A stretch of DNA of 39,896 bases from Prevotella sp. (GCA_017474515.1 JAFVHN010000072.1:1-39896); one strand, 5' to 3'; positions 23,092 through 31,537 are shown, numbered from the stretch's first letter. Notes: generated by a model from the letters alone, not told the origin. Numbers and translations are program-made.

Positions 23092-23140
23092 TGTTGTTTT
23101 TTATTATTTTTGGGAATTATTTACGGGGTTGACGGTTTTA

Positions 23141-23746
23141 TTAAATCACCTTGAGCAGCTCAACGTCGAAGATAAGTGCTGCATAGGGCGGAATGCTGTT
23201 GCCGGCACCGCTGGGGCCGTAGGCCAGCAGGTAGGGAATGAAGAAACGGAACTTGGCGCCCTCCTTCATGAGTTGCAGGCCTTCGGTCCATCCTGCAATG
23301 ACGTCTTGCAATCCGAAGGTGGCGGGCTCGCCGCGCTGCACGCTGCTGTCGAACACGGTGCCGTCGATGAGGAAGCCCTCATAGTGGCAGCGCACGCTGT
23401 CGGTGGCCAGGGGCTGCCGGCCGTTGCCCTCGCGGAGCACCATGTATTGCAGTCCGCTCTTGGTCACCTTCACGCCCTCTTTCTTGGCGTTCTCGGCCAG
23501 GTATTGCTCTCCGGCCTCCTTGGCGGCCTTGCCTTTCTTCTCGCGCTCGGCGTTCAGTTTCTGCTCCTGCTGGTGGAAATATTGCTGCACAATGCGCTGC
23601 GCCTCACGGTGGTCCACTTTCAGCGGGTTACCGTTGAGCACGTCGCGGATGGCGGCTGAGAAATCGTCGATGTTCAGGCCCTCGATGTTCATCTGAGCCA
23701 GTTGCTGGCCGATGCCTAAGCCCAGGCCATAGCTAAGTTTGTCCAT
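23141..23746 (-). CDS. Cytosolic FKBP-type prolyl isomerase (FklB-like)
   Basis: The 201-residue product starts directly with MDKLSYGLGLGIGQQL, the FKBP22/FklB N-terminal dimerisation helix, and has no signal peptide. The catalytic domain shows CHYEGFLIDGTVFDSS, VIAGWTEGLQ and FIPYLLAYG; the usual Pro in VIPGW is Ala. It is the first gene of the tandem trio, with a candidate -7 box at 23778-23786. Together the three genes supply FKBP activity in the cytosol, at a membrane surface and in the periplasm. Confidence 0.92.
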   Translation of the reverse strand: MDKLSYGLGLGIGQQLAQMNIEGLNIDDFSAAIRDVLNGNPLKVDHREAQRIVQQYFHQQEQKLNAEREKKGKAAKEAGEQYLAENAKKEGVKVTKSGLQYMVLREGNGRQPLATDSVRCHYEGFLIDGTVFDSSVQRGEPATFGLQDVIAGWTEGLQLMKEGAKFRFFIPYLLAYGPSGAGNSIPPYAALIFDVELLKVI

Positions 23747-23777
23747 GATGATAAAATATATAATGTGTAAAAGCGGT

Positions 23778-23786
23778 GCAAAAGTA
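23778..23786 (-). promoter_or_regulatory. Candidate -7 box of the FKBP operon
   Basis: TACTTTTGC on the minus strand matches the Bacteroidetes -7 box, 31 bases before the first FKBP start. A TTTG lies 25 bases further upstream (23812-23815), a longer spacer than usual. Confidence 0.5.
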
Positions 23787-23894
23787 CTACATTTCTATGA
23801 CATTACGATGACAAAATGCAAAAAACTTGCACTTTTAGCACTTTTTTTCTTTCTCTCCGGCGTCGTGGAGTGATTTTCAGTTGGGTAAAACCAT

Positions 23895-24098
23895 GAAAAA
23901 TCTTTACATTTTCGGCATTTTTCGACCGTCTTTCGTAAGTTGTTGATTATCAATGACCTTGAAGCAGTCGTAAGCTTTGCCCTCAAATCTCGGGCCGAAA
24001 TCTACAAATTTTCTCCCCGAGAATTGGCAAATCTCTCCCCGAAATTTGCCGTCAAACCTTTTGGGGTGCATCAAAAATCATGAAAAATCTTTACAAAA
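23895..24098 (+). repeat. Family A interspersed element, copy A4
   Basis: This 204-bp copy starts with GAAAAATCTTTACA and ends with GAAAAATCTTTACAAAA (24082-24098). The right hairpin arm GAAATTTGCCGTCAAAC (24041-24057) is intact, but the left arm (about 23973-23990) has diverged, so this copy would fold poorly. It lies in the divergent promoter gap 23747-24233, between the FKBP and sirtuin promoters. The remaining bases of the gap hold those promoters and no gene. Confidence 0.8.
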
Positions 24099-24166
24099 TC
24101 GCTTCGCCTCGTTTTTTAATTTTTGTTAATTCTGCGGCTAAATGTCGTTTTGCGCCATTTTTCTTT

Positions 24167-24174
24167 TACCTTTG
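24167..24174 (+). promoter_or_regulatory. Candidate -7 box of the sirtuin gene
   Basis: TACCTTTG matches the Bacteroidetes -7 box and lies 60 bases before the ATG at 24234. This supports that start over the in-frame ATG at 24123. No well-spaced TTTG is seen. Confidence 0.5.
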
Positions 24175-24233
24175 TCCTCGAAATCGTTTTGCACGGTTTC
24201 CTGACTTATTTACTGAAAACTTTTACAGAACCA

Positions 24234-24938
24234 ATGGAGAAGAGAAAGAAAATGGTGTTTCTCACCGGCGCGGGCATGTCGGTGGAGAGCGGACTGAGAA
24301 CGTTCCGCGACGCCGACGGCATGTGGGAGAATTACCCCGTGGCCCGCGTGGCCACACACGAGGCGTGGGAAGACGACCCCGTTTATGTGAACAATTTCTA
24401 TAACATGCTGCGCAAGAAGCTCATAGAGGCCAAGCCCAACAAGGGCCACGAGCTGGTGGCGAAGATGGAGGAACGCTACGACGTGGTGGTGGTGACGCAA
24501 AACGTTGACAACCTGCACGAAATGGCCGGTTCCACCAACGTGGTCCACCTGCACGGCGAGCTGATGAAGGTGTGCTCGAGCCGCGACGTTGACGACCCGC
24601 GATACATCCGCACGCTGAAGGCTCCCGACCTCACCGTGGCACCTGGCGAGAAGGCCGGCGACGGCTCGCTGCTCAGGCCCTATATCGTGTTCTTCGGCGA
24701 AGGGGTGCCCAACATCTCACTGGCGGCCCAGCACGTCATGGAAGCCGACATCCTGGTCATCATCGGCACGTCGCTCGTGGTCTATCCCGCCGCCGGCTTG
24801 CTGCAATATGCCAGCCCCGGCACGCCCGTTTATCTCATCGACCCCAACCAGGTGACCAGGCGCTCCGGCGTGGAGCACATTCAGAAAGGTGCCTCCGAGG
24901 GCATGAAGGAACTTTGCCGCAAGCTCCTGGAGCCGTAA
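24234..24938 (+). CDS. NAD-dependent protein deacylase (sirtuin, SIR2 family)
   Basis: Sirtuins remove acyl groups from lysines using NAD+. The 234-residue product has GAGMSVESGLRTFRD (12-26), TQNVDNLHE (88-96), the catalytic His107 in HLHGEL, VFFGEGVP and IGTSLVVYPAAGL. The zinc-binding cysteine pairs normally after HGEL are missing; only one Cys (114) remains. The acyl-pocket motif, Tyr-x-x-Arg in desuccinylating CobB/SIRT5 enzymes, reads FYNML here, with Leu59 in the Arg position. It may therefore be a deacetylase rather than a desuccinylase (inference). ATG 24234 was chosen from the family N-terminus and the promoter position. The YitT gene starts 44 bases downstream. Confidence 0.88.
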   Translation: MEKRKKMVFLTGAGMSVESGLRTFRDADGMWENYPVARVATHEAWEDDPVYVNNFYNMLRKKLIEAKPNKGHELVAKMEERYDVVVVTQNVDNLHEMAGSTNVVHLHGELMKVCSSRDVDDPRYIRTLKAPDLTVAPGEKAGDGSLLRPYIVFFGEGVPNISLAAQHVMEADILVIIGTSLVVYPAAGLLQYASPGTPVYLIDPNQVTRRSGVEHIQKGASEGMKELCRKLLEP

Positions 24939-24982
24939 ACGCGCAAAGCCTTTCCCCCCCGGCACCGAAAACTATAAAAAAG

Positions 24983-25906
24983 ATGAAAATCAACAAACAA
25001 AACCTCTACCAGGAGGTCCACGACTACCTGCTCATCCTGGTGGGCCTTGTAAGCTACACCATTGGGTGGGTGGTCTTTCTTTTGCCAAACAAGATTGCCA
25101 CGGGCGGTGTGCCCGGCATCTCGAGCATCCTCTATTGGGCAGACGAGGTGCCCGTGCAGGCCACCTTCTTCGCCGTGAACGCCGTGCTCCTGTTGCTCGC
25201 CCTGAAAATCCTTGGGCTGAAATTTTGCCTGAAGACCATCTACGGCGTCGTGTCGCTTACCATCATCCTGTCGCTGTTCCAAAGCTTGGTGGGCGACATG
25301 CACCTGTTGCGCGACGAGCCTTTCATGGCCGCCGTGCTCGGAGGATGCTTCTGCGGCATCGGCATAGGGATGGGGCTGAGCTGTAACGGCTCGTCGGGAG
25401 GAACCGACATCGTGGCGGCCATCATCCACAAATACAAGGACATATCGCTGGGACGCATCATCCTGATGGTCGATTTGCTCATCATCACCTGCTCATACGT
25501 AGTGCTCCGCGACTGGGAGCGCGTCATCTACGGATATGTGGTGCTTTTCATCTCTTCTTTCGTCGTTGACCAGGTGGTCAACTCGGCACGTCAGAGCGTG
25601 CAATTCTTCATCATCTCCGACAAATACGAAGACATCGGCCACGCCATCAACACCGGGGCCCACCGCGGCTGCACCGTGGTGAACGCCACGGGCTTCTATA
25701 GCGGTCGCGAAACGAAAATGCTTTTCGTATTGGCAAAGAAGAGCCAGAGCCACCTCATTTTCCAAATCATCCACGAGATGGACCCCAACGCCTTTGTGTC
25801 GCAAAGTGCCGTCATCGGTGTCTATGGCGAGGGCTTCGACCGCTTCAAGGTGAAGTCAAACAAGAACTTTGCCAAGCGGAACGAGCAAATCAACCGTGAA
25901 CTTTAG
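24983..25906 (+). CDS. YitT family membrane protein (DUF161/DUF2179)
   Basis: The 307-residue product has about five to six membrane helices in its first 215 residues. Family blocks include FLLPNKIATGGVPGIS and the glycine-rich GMGLSCNGSSGGTDIVA. A soluble C-terminal DUF2179 domain follows (about 220-295, with ETKMLFVLAKKSQ). The transport or sensing role of the family is not established. ATG 24983 gives the conserved N-terminus. The gene lies 44 bases after the sirtuin gene, and its last 17 bases overlap the convergent PAP2 gene. Confidence 0.88.
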   Translation: MKINKQNLYQEVHDYLLILVGLVSYTIGWVVFLLPNKIATGGVPGISSILYWADEVPVQATFFAVNAVLLLLALKILGLKFCLKTIYGVVSLTIILSLFQSLVGDMHLLRDEPFMAAVLGGCFCGIGIGMGLSCNGSSGGTDIVAAIIHKYKDISLGRIILMVDLLIITCSYVVLRDWERVIYGYVVLFISSFVVDQVVNSARQSVQFFIISDKYEDIGHAINTGAHRGCTVVNATGFYSGRETKMLFVLAKKSQSHLIFQIIHEMDPNAFVSQSAVIGVYGEGFDRFKVKSNKNFAKRNEQINREL

Positions 25907-26855
25907 GCCGGGAAAGGAAGAAAAGGACGAAGTACACCACCACGCCCGTGACAAGGCCGGCAAGGGCGTCGATGACGTAGTGCGCCTGAATGTAAACCGT
26001 GGCAAGGCACAACAGCACAAACAGGGGCAGGAGGAGGAAGAACAGGCGGCGGTTGCCGCAATGCCACGAAAGGAGCATCAGCACCGTGGAAATGCCGACA
26101 TGACTGCTGGGAAAAGCCGCCGTAGGACGTTCGCCGGCGGCTTTCGCATCTTCCACCAGCCCGTAGAAAAAGCCTTCGTCCCAGCCAGGGGAAGGCAGGC
26201 ACAGCTGGTTGGTCTCAAAATAATGGCCCAAGTTGGGGAACACGCCGGCGGAAATGTCGTTCACCCCCACGGCACAATAGTAAAAAGTGGGCCCGGCCAC
26301 GGGGACGAAGATGAAAACGATGTAATAAATGAAAAAGGCCGCAAGGATGATGAACGCCGCACGGAGAAATTCGTCGTAACGGCGTACAAAATAAAACATG
26401 GCCACCAACGCTATCATCGGGTAATAGGAAGCGTAGCCCAGGTCCATCAGCTCGCTGAACCACGGCCACGGGCACGACTCGTGGAAGAGTAGTGCGGGCT
26501 GGCAACCGAAGAGCTGTTGCTCATAACCGGCAAACACATGGTCGAGGTTGGGAAGGATGCGGTTCAGCTCGTAAGTGTCGGGATACCACCACGACAGCAG
26601 TGCCATCTGCAGGACTGCCCGCGCCAGGCGGAAAAAGCGGCACGGAAGCATGCGATAGACGACGTAGAGAGCCGCCGTGGTGAACACGATGCGCACACGG
26701 CCTGCCACCATTTCGTCGGCATTGTGAAGGCGCAGGGAGCTGAAAAAAATAAGCACCAGGGTGAACACCAGATAGGCCAGCACCACCCATTCAAAGGCAA
26801 AAAGGCCCTTGAACGGTTTTTTCTCTATGCGGAACAGTTCTTTCAGGAATGACAT
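25890..26855 (-). CDS. PAP2 superfamily membrane phosphatase
   Basis: The 321-residue product has several membrane helices and the acid-phosphatase signature of the PAP2 superfamily. KAAGERPTA (238-246) is the first motif, FPSSH (248-252) holds the catalytic His of the second, and AHYVIDAL (291-298) has His292 and Asp296 of the third. Such enzymes remove phosphate from lipids such as undecaprenyl pyrophosphate, phosphatidate or inositol phospholipids; related enzymes also make inositol phosphoceramide. The substrate cannot be fixed here. ATG 26855 was chosen over a much longer open frame that runs through the epimerase gene. It is the last gene of the acpP-headed run, 35 bases after the epimerase. 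Confidence 0.86.
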   Translation of the reverse strand: MSFLKELFRIEKKPFKGLFAFEWVVLAYLVFTLVLIFFSSLRLHNADEMVAGRVRIVFTTAALYVVYRMLPCRFFRLARAVLQMALLSWWYPDTYELNRILPNLDHVFAGYEQQLFGCQPALLFHESCPWPWFSELMDLGYASYYPMIALVAMFYFVRRYDEFLRAAFIILAAFFIYYIVFIFVPVAGPTFYYCAVGVNDISAGVFPNLGHYFETNQLCLPSPGWDEGFFYGLVEDAKAAGERPTAAFPSSHVGISTVLMLLSWHCGNRRLFFLLLPLFVLLCLATVYIQAHYVIDALAGLVTGVVVYFVLFFLSRPKVHG

Positions 26856-26890
26856 GATGCTTCTTGGCGGCTGGCCGCCTTTTTTTTGTT

Positions 26891-27919
26891 CTACAACCAG
26901 CCCTGTTGGCGGTACCAGGCAATGGTTTCCTTTACTCCGCGCTCCAGCTGGTAGCGGGGGACGAAGCCCAGCTCCCGGCGTGCGTCGCTGATGTCGCACC
27001 GCCAGTTGCGTTGTTTCAGAATGTGATACTTGTCGTTGTTGAGGGCGCTGATGGAGCCCGTCAGGCGTCCGGTCAGTTCCCCGACGGCCGTGGCCACGCG
27101 CAACACCCAGAGCGGAGCCTTGATGCGAAGGCACCAGGGATGGCCCAGTTCGGAAATGATGAGGTCGCTGAACGCCGTGCTCTGATAGACTTCGCCGTCG
27201 GAGAGAAAATACTTCTTTCCGACGCAATCGCGCCATAAGGCCAGGAATACGGCCTGCACCACGTCTTTCACATAAACGAACGTGATGTCCTGCCGCCGGA
27301 ATCCCACGGCGAAGTCGGTGTGGCGGCTGATGCTGCGGGCCATGAGAAAATAGTCTTTCTCGCGCGGACCATACACGCCGGTGGGCCTGAGCATCACCCA
27401 GGGCAGCCCGTCCACAGCCTCCAGCGCCTGCTCGGCTTGCAACTTGCTTCGCCCGTAGCCGGTGTTGGGCCGCGGGGTGTCGGAAGGAAGGATGTCGGTG
27501 TGGGGCACTTCTTCGCGCACGGCGCCGAAAATGCTCAGGCTGCTCAAGAATACCAGCCTGAGCAGTTGCGGTTGCGTTTGTGCCACGGCCTGGGCCAGAT
27601 GGCGTGTGCCCTCGGTGTTGACGCGGAAGAAATCCTCCTGGTGAAGGGTCTTCGTAACGCCGGCGGCATGCACCACATAGTCGAACCTGTGGGCAGAAAG
27701 TTGCTCACGGAGCCGGTCGGTGTTGCCAAGGTCGAGCTCAATGAAATGGATGCGCGGGTCGCCGAGCCATTGCCGCGAGCTGCTCTTTCTCACCGCCGCC
27801 CACACGTCCATTCCCCTGTTGAGGGCCTCTTCCACGATGAAGCTTCCGATAAATCCCGACGCGCCGGTGACGAGGATGGTTTTCCCCTGCATCGACGGCT
27901 CACCCCCCTGCATGCTCAT
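26891..27919 (-). CDS. NAD-dependent epimerase/dehydratase (extended SDR)
   Basis: The 342-residue product is an extended short-chain dehydrogenase/reductase. It has the dinucleotide motif GASGFIG (19-25), VHAAGVTK, the Ser of FLSSLSIFG and the YxxxK pair in GYGRSKLQAEQ, then LRPTGVYGPREKD. The C-terminal domain is substrate-specific and not diagnostic; nucleotide-sugar or sterol-like substrates are possible. It starts at ATG 27919, overlapping the rnc stop by four bases, so it is coupled to rnc. A Met nine codons later is an alternative start. Confidence 0.87.
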   Translation of the reverse strand: MSMQGGEPSMQGKTILVTGASGFIGSFIVEEALNRGMDVWAAVRKSSSRQWLGDPRIHFIELDLGNTDRLREQLSAHRFDYVVHAAGVTKTLHQEDFFRVNTEGTRHLAQAVAQTQPQLLRLVFLSSLSIFGAVREEVPHTDILPSDTPRPNTGYGRSKLQAEQALEAVDGLPWVMLRPTGVYGPREKDYFLMARSISRHTDFAVGFRRQDITFVYVKDVVQAVFLALWRDCVGKKYFLSDGEVYQSTAFSDLIISELGHPWCLRIKAPLWVLRVATAVGELTGRLTGSISALNNDKYHILKQRNWRCDISDARRELGFVPRYQLERGVKETIAWYRQQGWL

Positions 27920-28980
27920 TCCTTGAATGCCGCCTCCTCGGCAGCAGCTATGATGTCCTCGCGTGAAGGTCCTTCCGAGGTGATGTCCGAGAGGTCGAAC
28001 TCATCCTTCTCGGCCGCTTTTTTCTCCGTGGGCCGGCTTGCCGTTTCGGGTTCGTCGGTGCCGTCGAAGCGTTCCAGTTTTGCGGCCTTCTGCTTTTTCG
28101 GCTTGACCTGCGGCATGGGGTGGGGGGCCGAGTCCTGAATGAAGTTGGTGGGCGTGGGCTCGTCGGTCACGGGAACGGCGGTGGTGGGCACCTCGTCCAT
28201 GCGTGTGCGCTCCGACTTTGCGGCAAACACCTTGTCGATGAATTGCGGTTCCTTCCTGAGCCGTTGCAGGGTGAGGCGCGACGCATTTTGTTGCGCCTCT
28301 TTCTTGCTATAGCCGTCGCCTTCCTCGCCGAGCACGGTGCCTTCCAGCACGGCCTGGTAGGTGAACTTCGGGCTGCCGTTGCTCTCGGCCTCTTGTTTTA
28401 TCAGCCTGAAGTCGAGTTTCACCTTGTTTTTCTGGCTCCATTCAATGAGTTTCGACTTGAAGTTCACCTCCTTGAATGCCACCTTGTCGATGTTGATAAG
28501 CTCCTTGAGGATGCGTTTCTCCATGAACCTCATGCAGGCGTCGTAGCCGCGGTCCAGGTAGATGGCGCCCACGAGGGCCTCGAAGGCGTTGCCGCCCACG
28601 TAGCTGTTGTGCGAATTGCCGTGGCCGTTGCTCACGATGAGCTGGCTGATGCCCATTTCCTTGGCCAGCCGTCCCAGGGTTTCGCGTTGCACGATTTTCG
28701 AGCGGGTGTTGGTGAGGAAGCCTTCTTTCTTTCCGGGGAAATGCTTGAAGACGATGTGCCCCACCACTGAGTCGAGCACGGCGTCGCCGAGAAATTCCAG
28801 CCGCTCGTTGTTCACCGGCTTGCCTTTCTCCTTGTGCCCCAGGCTCTTGTGCATGAGTGCCTGCTGGTAGAAGTGTATGCTTCTGGGGTAGAAGCCAATG
28901 ATTTTGCGCAATGACAAATAAAGCTCCTTCTCCTTGCGGAAAGGGAGCCTTATGATGTCCACGAGGTCGTTCATCTTCAT
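27916..28980 (-). CDS. rnc: Ribonuclease III with C-terminal extension
   Basis: RNase III cleaves double-stranded RNA in rRNA processing. The 354-residue product has the nuclease domain (about 25-165) with the signature NNERLEFLGDAVLD (catalytic Glu62 and Asp66) and NAFEALVGAIYLD (Glu134). Asn131 stands where E. coli has Asp114. A double-stranded RNA-binding domain follows (about 175-245). The last 105 residues form an extension rich in Pro, Glu, Lys and Thr, likely unstructured; standard enzymes are near 230-250 residues. It follows fabF by 48 bases, the usual acpP-fabF-rnc order of Bacteroidetes. Confidence 0.93.
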   Translation of the reverse strand: MKMNDLVDIIRLPFRKEKELYLSLRKIIGFYPRSIHFYQQALMHKSLGHKEKGKPVNNERLEFLGDAVLDSVVGHIVFKHFPGKKEGFLTNTRSKIVQRETLGRLAKEMGISQLIVSNGHGNSHNSYVGGNAFEALVGAIYLDRGYDACMRFMEKRILKELINIDKVAFKEVNFKSKLIEWSQKNKVKLDFRLIKQEAESNGSPKFTYQAVLEGTVLGEEGDGYSKKEAQQNASRLTLQRLRKEPQFIDKVFAAKSERTRMDEVPTTAVPVTDEPTPTNFIQDSAPHPMPQVKPKKQKAAKLERFDGTDEPETASRPTEKKAAEKDEFDLSDITSEGPSREDIIAAAEEAAFKE

Positions 28981-29028
28981 GTTGTGGTCGTGAAAGTGTG
29001 TTGACGGCAGGCCGCAAAGCCGCCGCCG

Positions 29029-30291
29029 TTATTCTGCATACTTCTTGAAGACGACACAGGCGTTGTGGCCTCCGAAGCCGAAGGTGTTGCTCATGGCGGC
29101 CCTCACGGTGCGCTTCTGTGCCTTGTTGAAGGTGAAGTTGAGGTCGTAGTCTATCTCCTCGTCGCGGTCGTCGTCGGCGTGGTTGATGGTGGGCGGCACG
29201 ATGTCGTTCTTCACGCTGAGCACGGCCACCATGGCCTCCACGGCACCGGCGGCACCGAGCAGGTGGCCGGTCATGGACTTCGTTGACGAGATGTTGAGCC
29301 GGTAGGCATGTTCGCCGAAGACCTCCTTGATGGCCTTGGCCTCCGAGATGTCGCCCACATGTGTCGATGTGCCGTGCACATTGATGTAGTCGATGTCCTC
29401 GGGCACCATTCCGGCATCCTCCAGTGCGGCCTCCATCACGAGCTTGGCTCCCAGTCCTTCGGGATGCGAGGCGGTGATGTGGTAAGCGTCGGCGCTCATG
29501 CCCTCGCCCACCATTTCGGCGTAGATTTTCGCACCGCGTGCCCTGGCGTGCTCCAGTTCCTCCAGGTTGAGGCATCCGGCACCCTCGGCCATGACGAATC
29601 CGTCGCGGCTGGCGCTGAACGGGCGGCTGGCACCGGCGGGGTCGTCGTTGCGCGTGGAAAGGGCCTTCATGGCGTTGAAACCGCCCACGCCGCAGGCGCA
29701 GATGGCGCTTTCGGCACCTCCGCCCACGATGATGTTGGCCTTGCCCAGGCGAATCAGGTTGAAGGCGTCGGCAAGGGCGTTGCTCGACGAGGCGCAGGCC
29801 GACGTGGTGGCGTAGTTGGGCCCGTGGAAGCCGAAGTGGATGGAGATATGGCCGGCGGCGATGTCGCTGATCATCTTCGGAATGAAGAATGGGCTGAACT
29901 TCGGTCCCTGCTCCTCGTTGCGGCCGTAGTATTTCACCTCGTCCTCGAAGGTACGGATGCCGCCGATGCCCACGCCGTAGATGACGCCGATGCGGTCCAG
30001 GTCCTCATGCTCCAGGTCGAGGCCGCTGTCGCCAACGGCCTGGATGGCACTGATGAGGGCCAGCTGTGTATAGCGGTCGAGCTTGCGCGACTCCTTCCGG
30101 TCCAGATAGTCGTTCACGTTCAAGCCCTTCACCTCGCAGGCGAAATGGGTCTTGAAGAGCGACGTGTCGAAGCTTTTGATGAAGTCGGCACCGCTGACGC
30201 CCGCAAGCAGGTTCTGCCACGTCTCTTCAGGCGTGTTGCCAACGGGAGTGACGGCGCCCAGCCCGGTCACCACTACTCTTTTCAATTCCAT
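29029..30291 (-). CDS. fabF: Beta-ketoacyl-ACP synthase II
   Basis: FabF performs the elongating condensation of acyl-ACP with malonyl-ACP in type II fatty acid synthesis. The 420-residue product has the catalytic triad Cys166 in TTSACASSS, His306 in NVHGTSTHVGD and His343 in KSMTGHLLGAAGA, plus the terminal NTFGFGGHNA. The open frame begins 17 codons earlier in a TATATA tract; ATG 30291, opening with MELKRVVVTGLG, is the family start. It lies 71 bases after acpP and 48 before rnc. Confidence 0.95.
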   Translation of the reverse strand: MELKRVVVTGLGAVTPVGNTPEETWQNLLAGVSGADFIKSFDTSLFKTHFACEVKGLNVNDYLDRKESRKLDRYTQLALISAIQAVGDSGLDLEHEDLDRIGVIYGVGIGGIRTFEDEVKYYGRNEEQGPKFSPFFIPKMISDIAAGHISIHFGFHGPNYATTSACASSSNALADAFNLIRLGKANIIVGGGAESAICACGVGGFNAMKALSTRNDDPAGASRPFSASRDGFVMAEGAGCLNLEELEHARARGAKIYAEMVGEGMSADAYHITASHPEGLGAKLVMEAALEDAGMVPEDIDYINVHGTSTHVGDISEAKAIKEVFGEHAYRLNISSTKSMTGHLLGAAGAVEAMVAVLSVKNDIVPPTINHADDDRDEEIDYDLNFTFNKAQKRTVRAAMSNTFGFGGHNACVVFKKYAE

Positions 30292-30362
30292 AATATATAT
30301 ATATAAACGAAAAATGAAGAACGGAGTGTCTTCGTTCTTCATCTTTCACTCGTTTTCAGAAA

Positions 30363-30599
30363 TTATTTGGAGTTCTCCTCAACATACTTGATGGCATCGC
30401 CCACGGTCTTGATGGTCTCGGCCTTGTCATCAGGAATGGAAACATTGAACTCTTTTTCAAAGTCCATAATCAGTTCAACGGTATCGAGCGAGTCGGCACC
30501 AAGGTCGTTGGTGAAGCTGGCTTCGGGTCGTACTTCTTCTTCATCCACACCCAGTTTGTCAACGATAATGGCCTTTACTTTGCTTTCAATTTCAGACAT
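30363..30599 (-). CDS. acpP: Acyl carrier protein
   Basis: The 78-residue acidic protein carries the phosphopantetheine attachment site [10 protein letters not shown], with Ser37 receiving the prosthetic group. Length and sequence are typical of bacterial ACP. It carries acyl chains for fatty acid synthesis in the cytosol and heads the run acpP-fabF-rnc-epimerase-PAP2. A promoter lies at 30652-30684. The 938-base gap upstream (30600-31537) contains family A copy A5, family B repeats and no gene. Confidence 0.96.
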   Translation of the reverse strand: MSEIESKVKAIIVDKLGVDEEEVRPEASFTNDLGADSLDTVELIMDFEKEFNVSIPDDKAETIKTVGDAIKYVEENSK

Positions 30600-30651
30600 A
30601 ATTGTAATCTTTAATTTGTTAATAATATTCTATTTTCATTAAAATTCGGGT

Positions 30652-30684
30652 GCAAAGGAACAAATATAAATTGAATTGTGCAAA
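30652..30684 (-). promoter_or_regulatory. Promoter of acpP, with TTGCACA boxes
   Basis: On the minus strand TTTG (30681-30684), a 20-base spacer and TTCCTTTGC (30660-30652) match the Bacteroidetes pattern except for one base of the -7 box. The -33 region reads TTTGCACAATTC. An 11-mer, GAATTGTGCAA (30673-30683), is shared with the lrp promoter. Further upstream TTGCACAT (30711-30718) and ATGTGCAA (30730-30737) form an inverted repeat of the same box. Confidence 0.6.
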
Positions 30685-30929
30685 TTATTTTGCGAAAAAA
30701 GCACCCAACCTTGCACATTGCACCCCCAAATGTGCAACTTTTCGGTGCTTTTTTGACATAGATTAACTGTTGGTAGCGTTAACAGCGCCACTTTTCCGCC
30801 CAAGAGAGAGGCGTGAGCTGCCCAAGGCGGGAACCGGTCAACGTGCCGTCTGAACTCCAAAAGTCAAGATTGAGGAACTTGTATTCATAATTACTCTTTC
30901 AGTCGGATAGCGGCATGGATATAAATCGG

Positions 30930-31133
30930 TAAAAAATCTTGACAAAACCGCCAATTTTCTTGGGTGTTTTGTAAGTTGTTGAAAATCAGTGGTTTGAAAA
31001 TCGCCCTTGGTTTGACGGCAATTTTCAAGGAGAGATTTGCCAATTCTCTCCTCTCAAACTGCCAAATTTCCCCCTGGAATTTGCGGTCAAGTCTCTTGGG
31101 AAATCCCAAATGCCATGAAAAATCTTGACAAAA
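30930..31133 (+). repeat. Family A interspersed element, copy A5
   Basis: This 204-bp copy starts with TAAAAAATCTTGACAAAA and ends with GAAAAATCTTGACAAAA (31117-31133). The left arm (31009-31026) carries the CGG form and the right arm (31077-31091) the CGG-pairing form of the other subtype, so arm pairing is weakened. The inner stem resembles copy A3. GCGCTTCGCTAAATGATAAA follows at 31139-31158. It lies between the divergent acpP and secreted-protein genes. Confidence 0.85.
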
Positions 31134-31214
31134 CCAAGGCGCTTCGCTAAATGATAAATGATTCAAGTGCATGCTTAAGGAGTTTAGGAGTTTAGTAGTT
31201 TTCGCGGCTTTCAG

Positions 31215-31347
31215 CCACGGACAACCCCGGACTGACACGAAATAATTTGATAGTCCGTGAAAGTCCGAGTTCATCCGAGGTTAAAAAAAACTACGGACAA
31301 CCCCGGACAGACACGGAAAAAAAGAAAGTCCGTGTTCTTCCGAGGTT
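31215..31347. repeat. Family B tandem hairpins, two units
   Basis: Two units (31215-31283 and 31291-31347) carry CCACGGACAACCCCGGAC or CTACGGACAACCCCGGAC on the left and GTCCGTGTTCTTCCGAGG-like right arms. They are more diverged than the cluster at 8734. They lie in the divergent gap upstream of the secreted-protein promoter. Confidence 0.8.
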
Positions 31348-31453
31348 AAAAAACTCCTTTAAAATTCCCGCTCCGTCACCTTTTTTTTTCTTGTAAAATC
31401 ATTATTTATAGGTAATCGCGCACAAATTGATGCCCCCTTTCGCAATAAACCGT

Positions 31454-31462
31454 TACCTTTGC
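31454..31462 (+). promoter_or_regulatory. Candidate -7 box of the secreted-protein gene
   Basis: TACCTTTGC is a perfect TAnnTTTGC match, 76 bases before the start codon. An ATTG at 31426-31429 gives a 24-base spacer, longer than the usual 19-21. Confidence 0.6.
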
Positions 31463-31537
31463 CGCCGGATTTTTCAGTCAGTAAGACAACTACTTATAGC
31501 CATTAATCCTAAATTATTAACATAAACCAAAACAATT

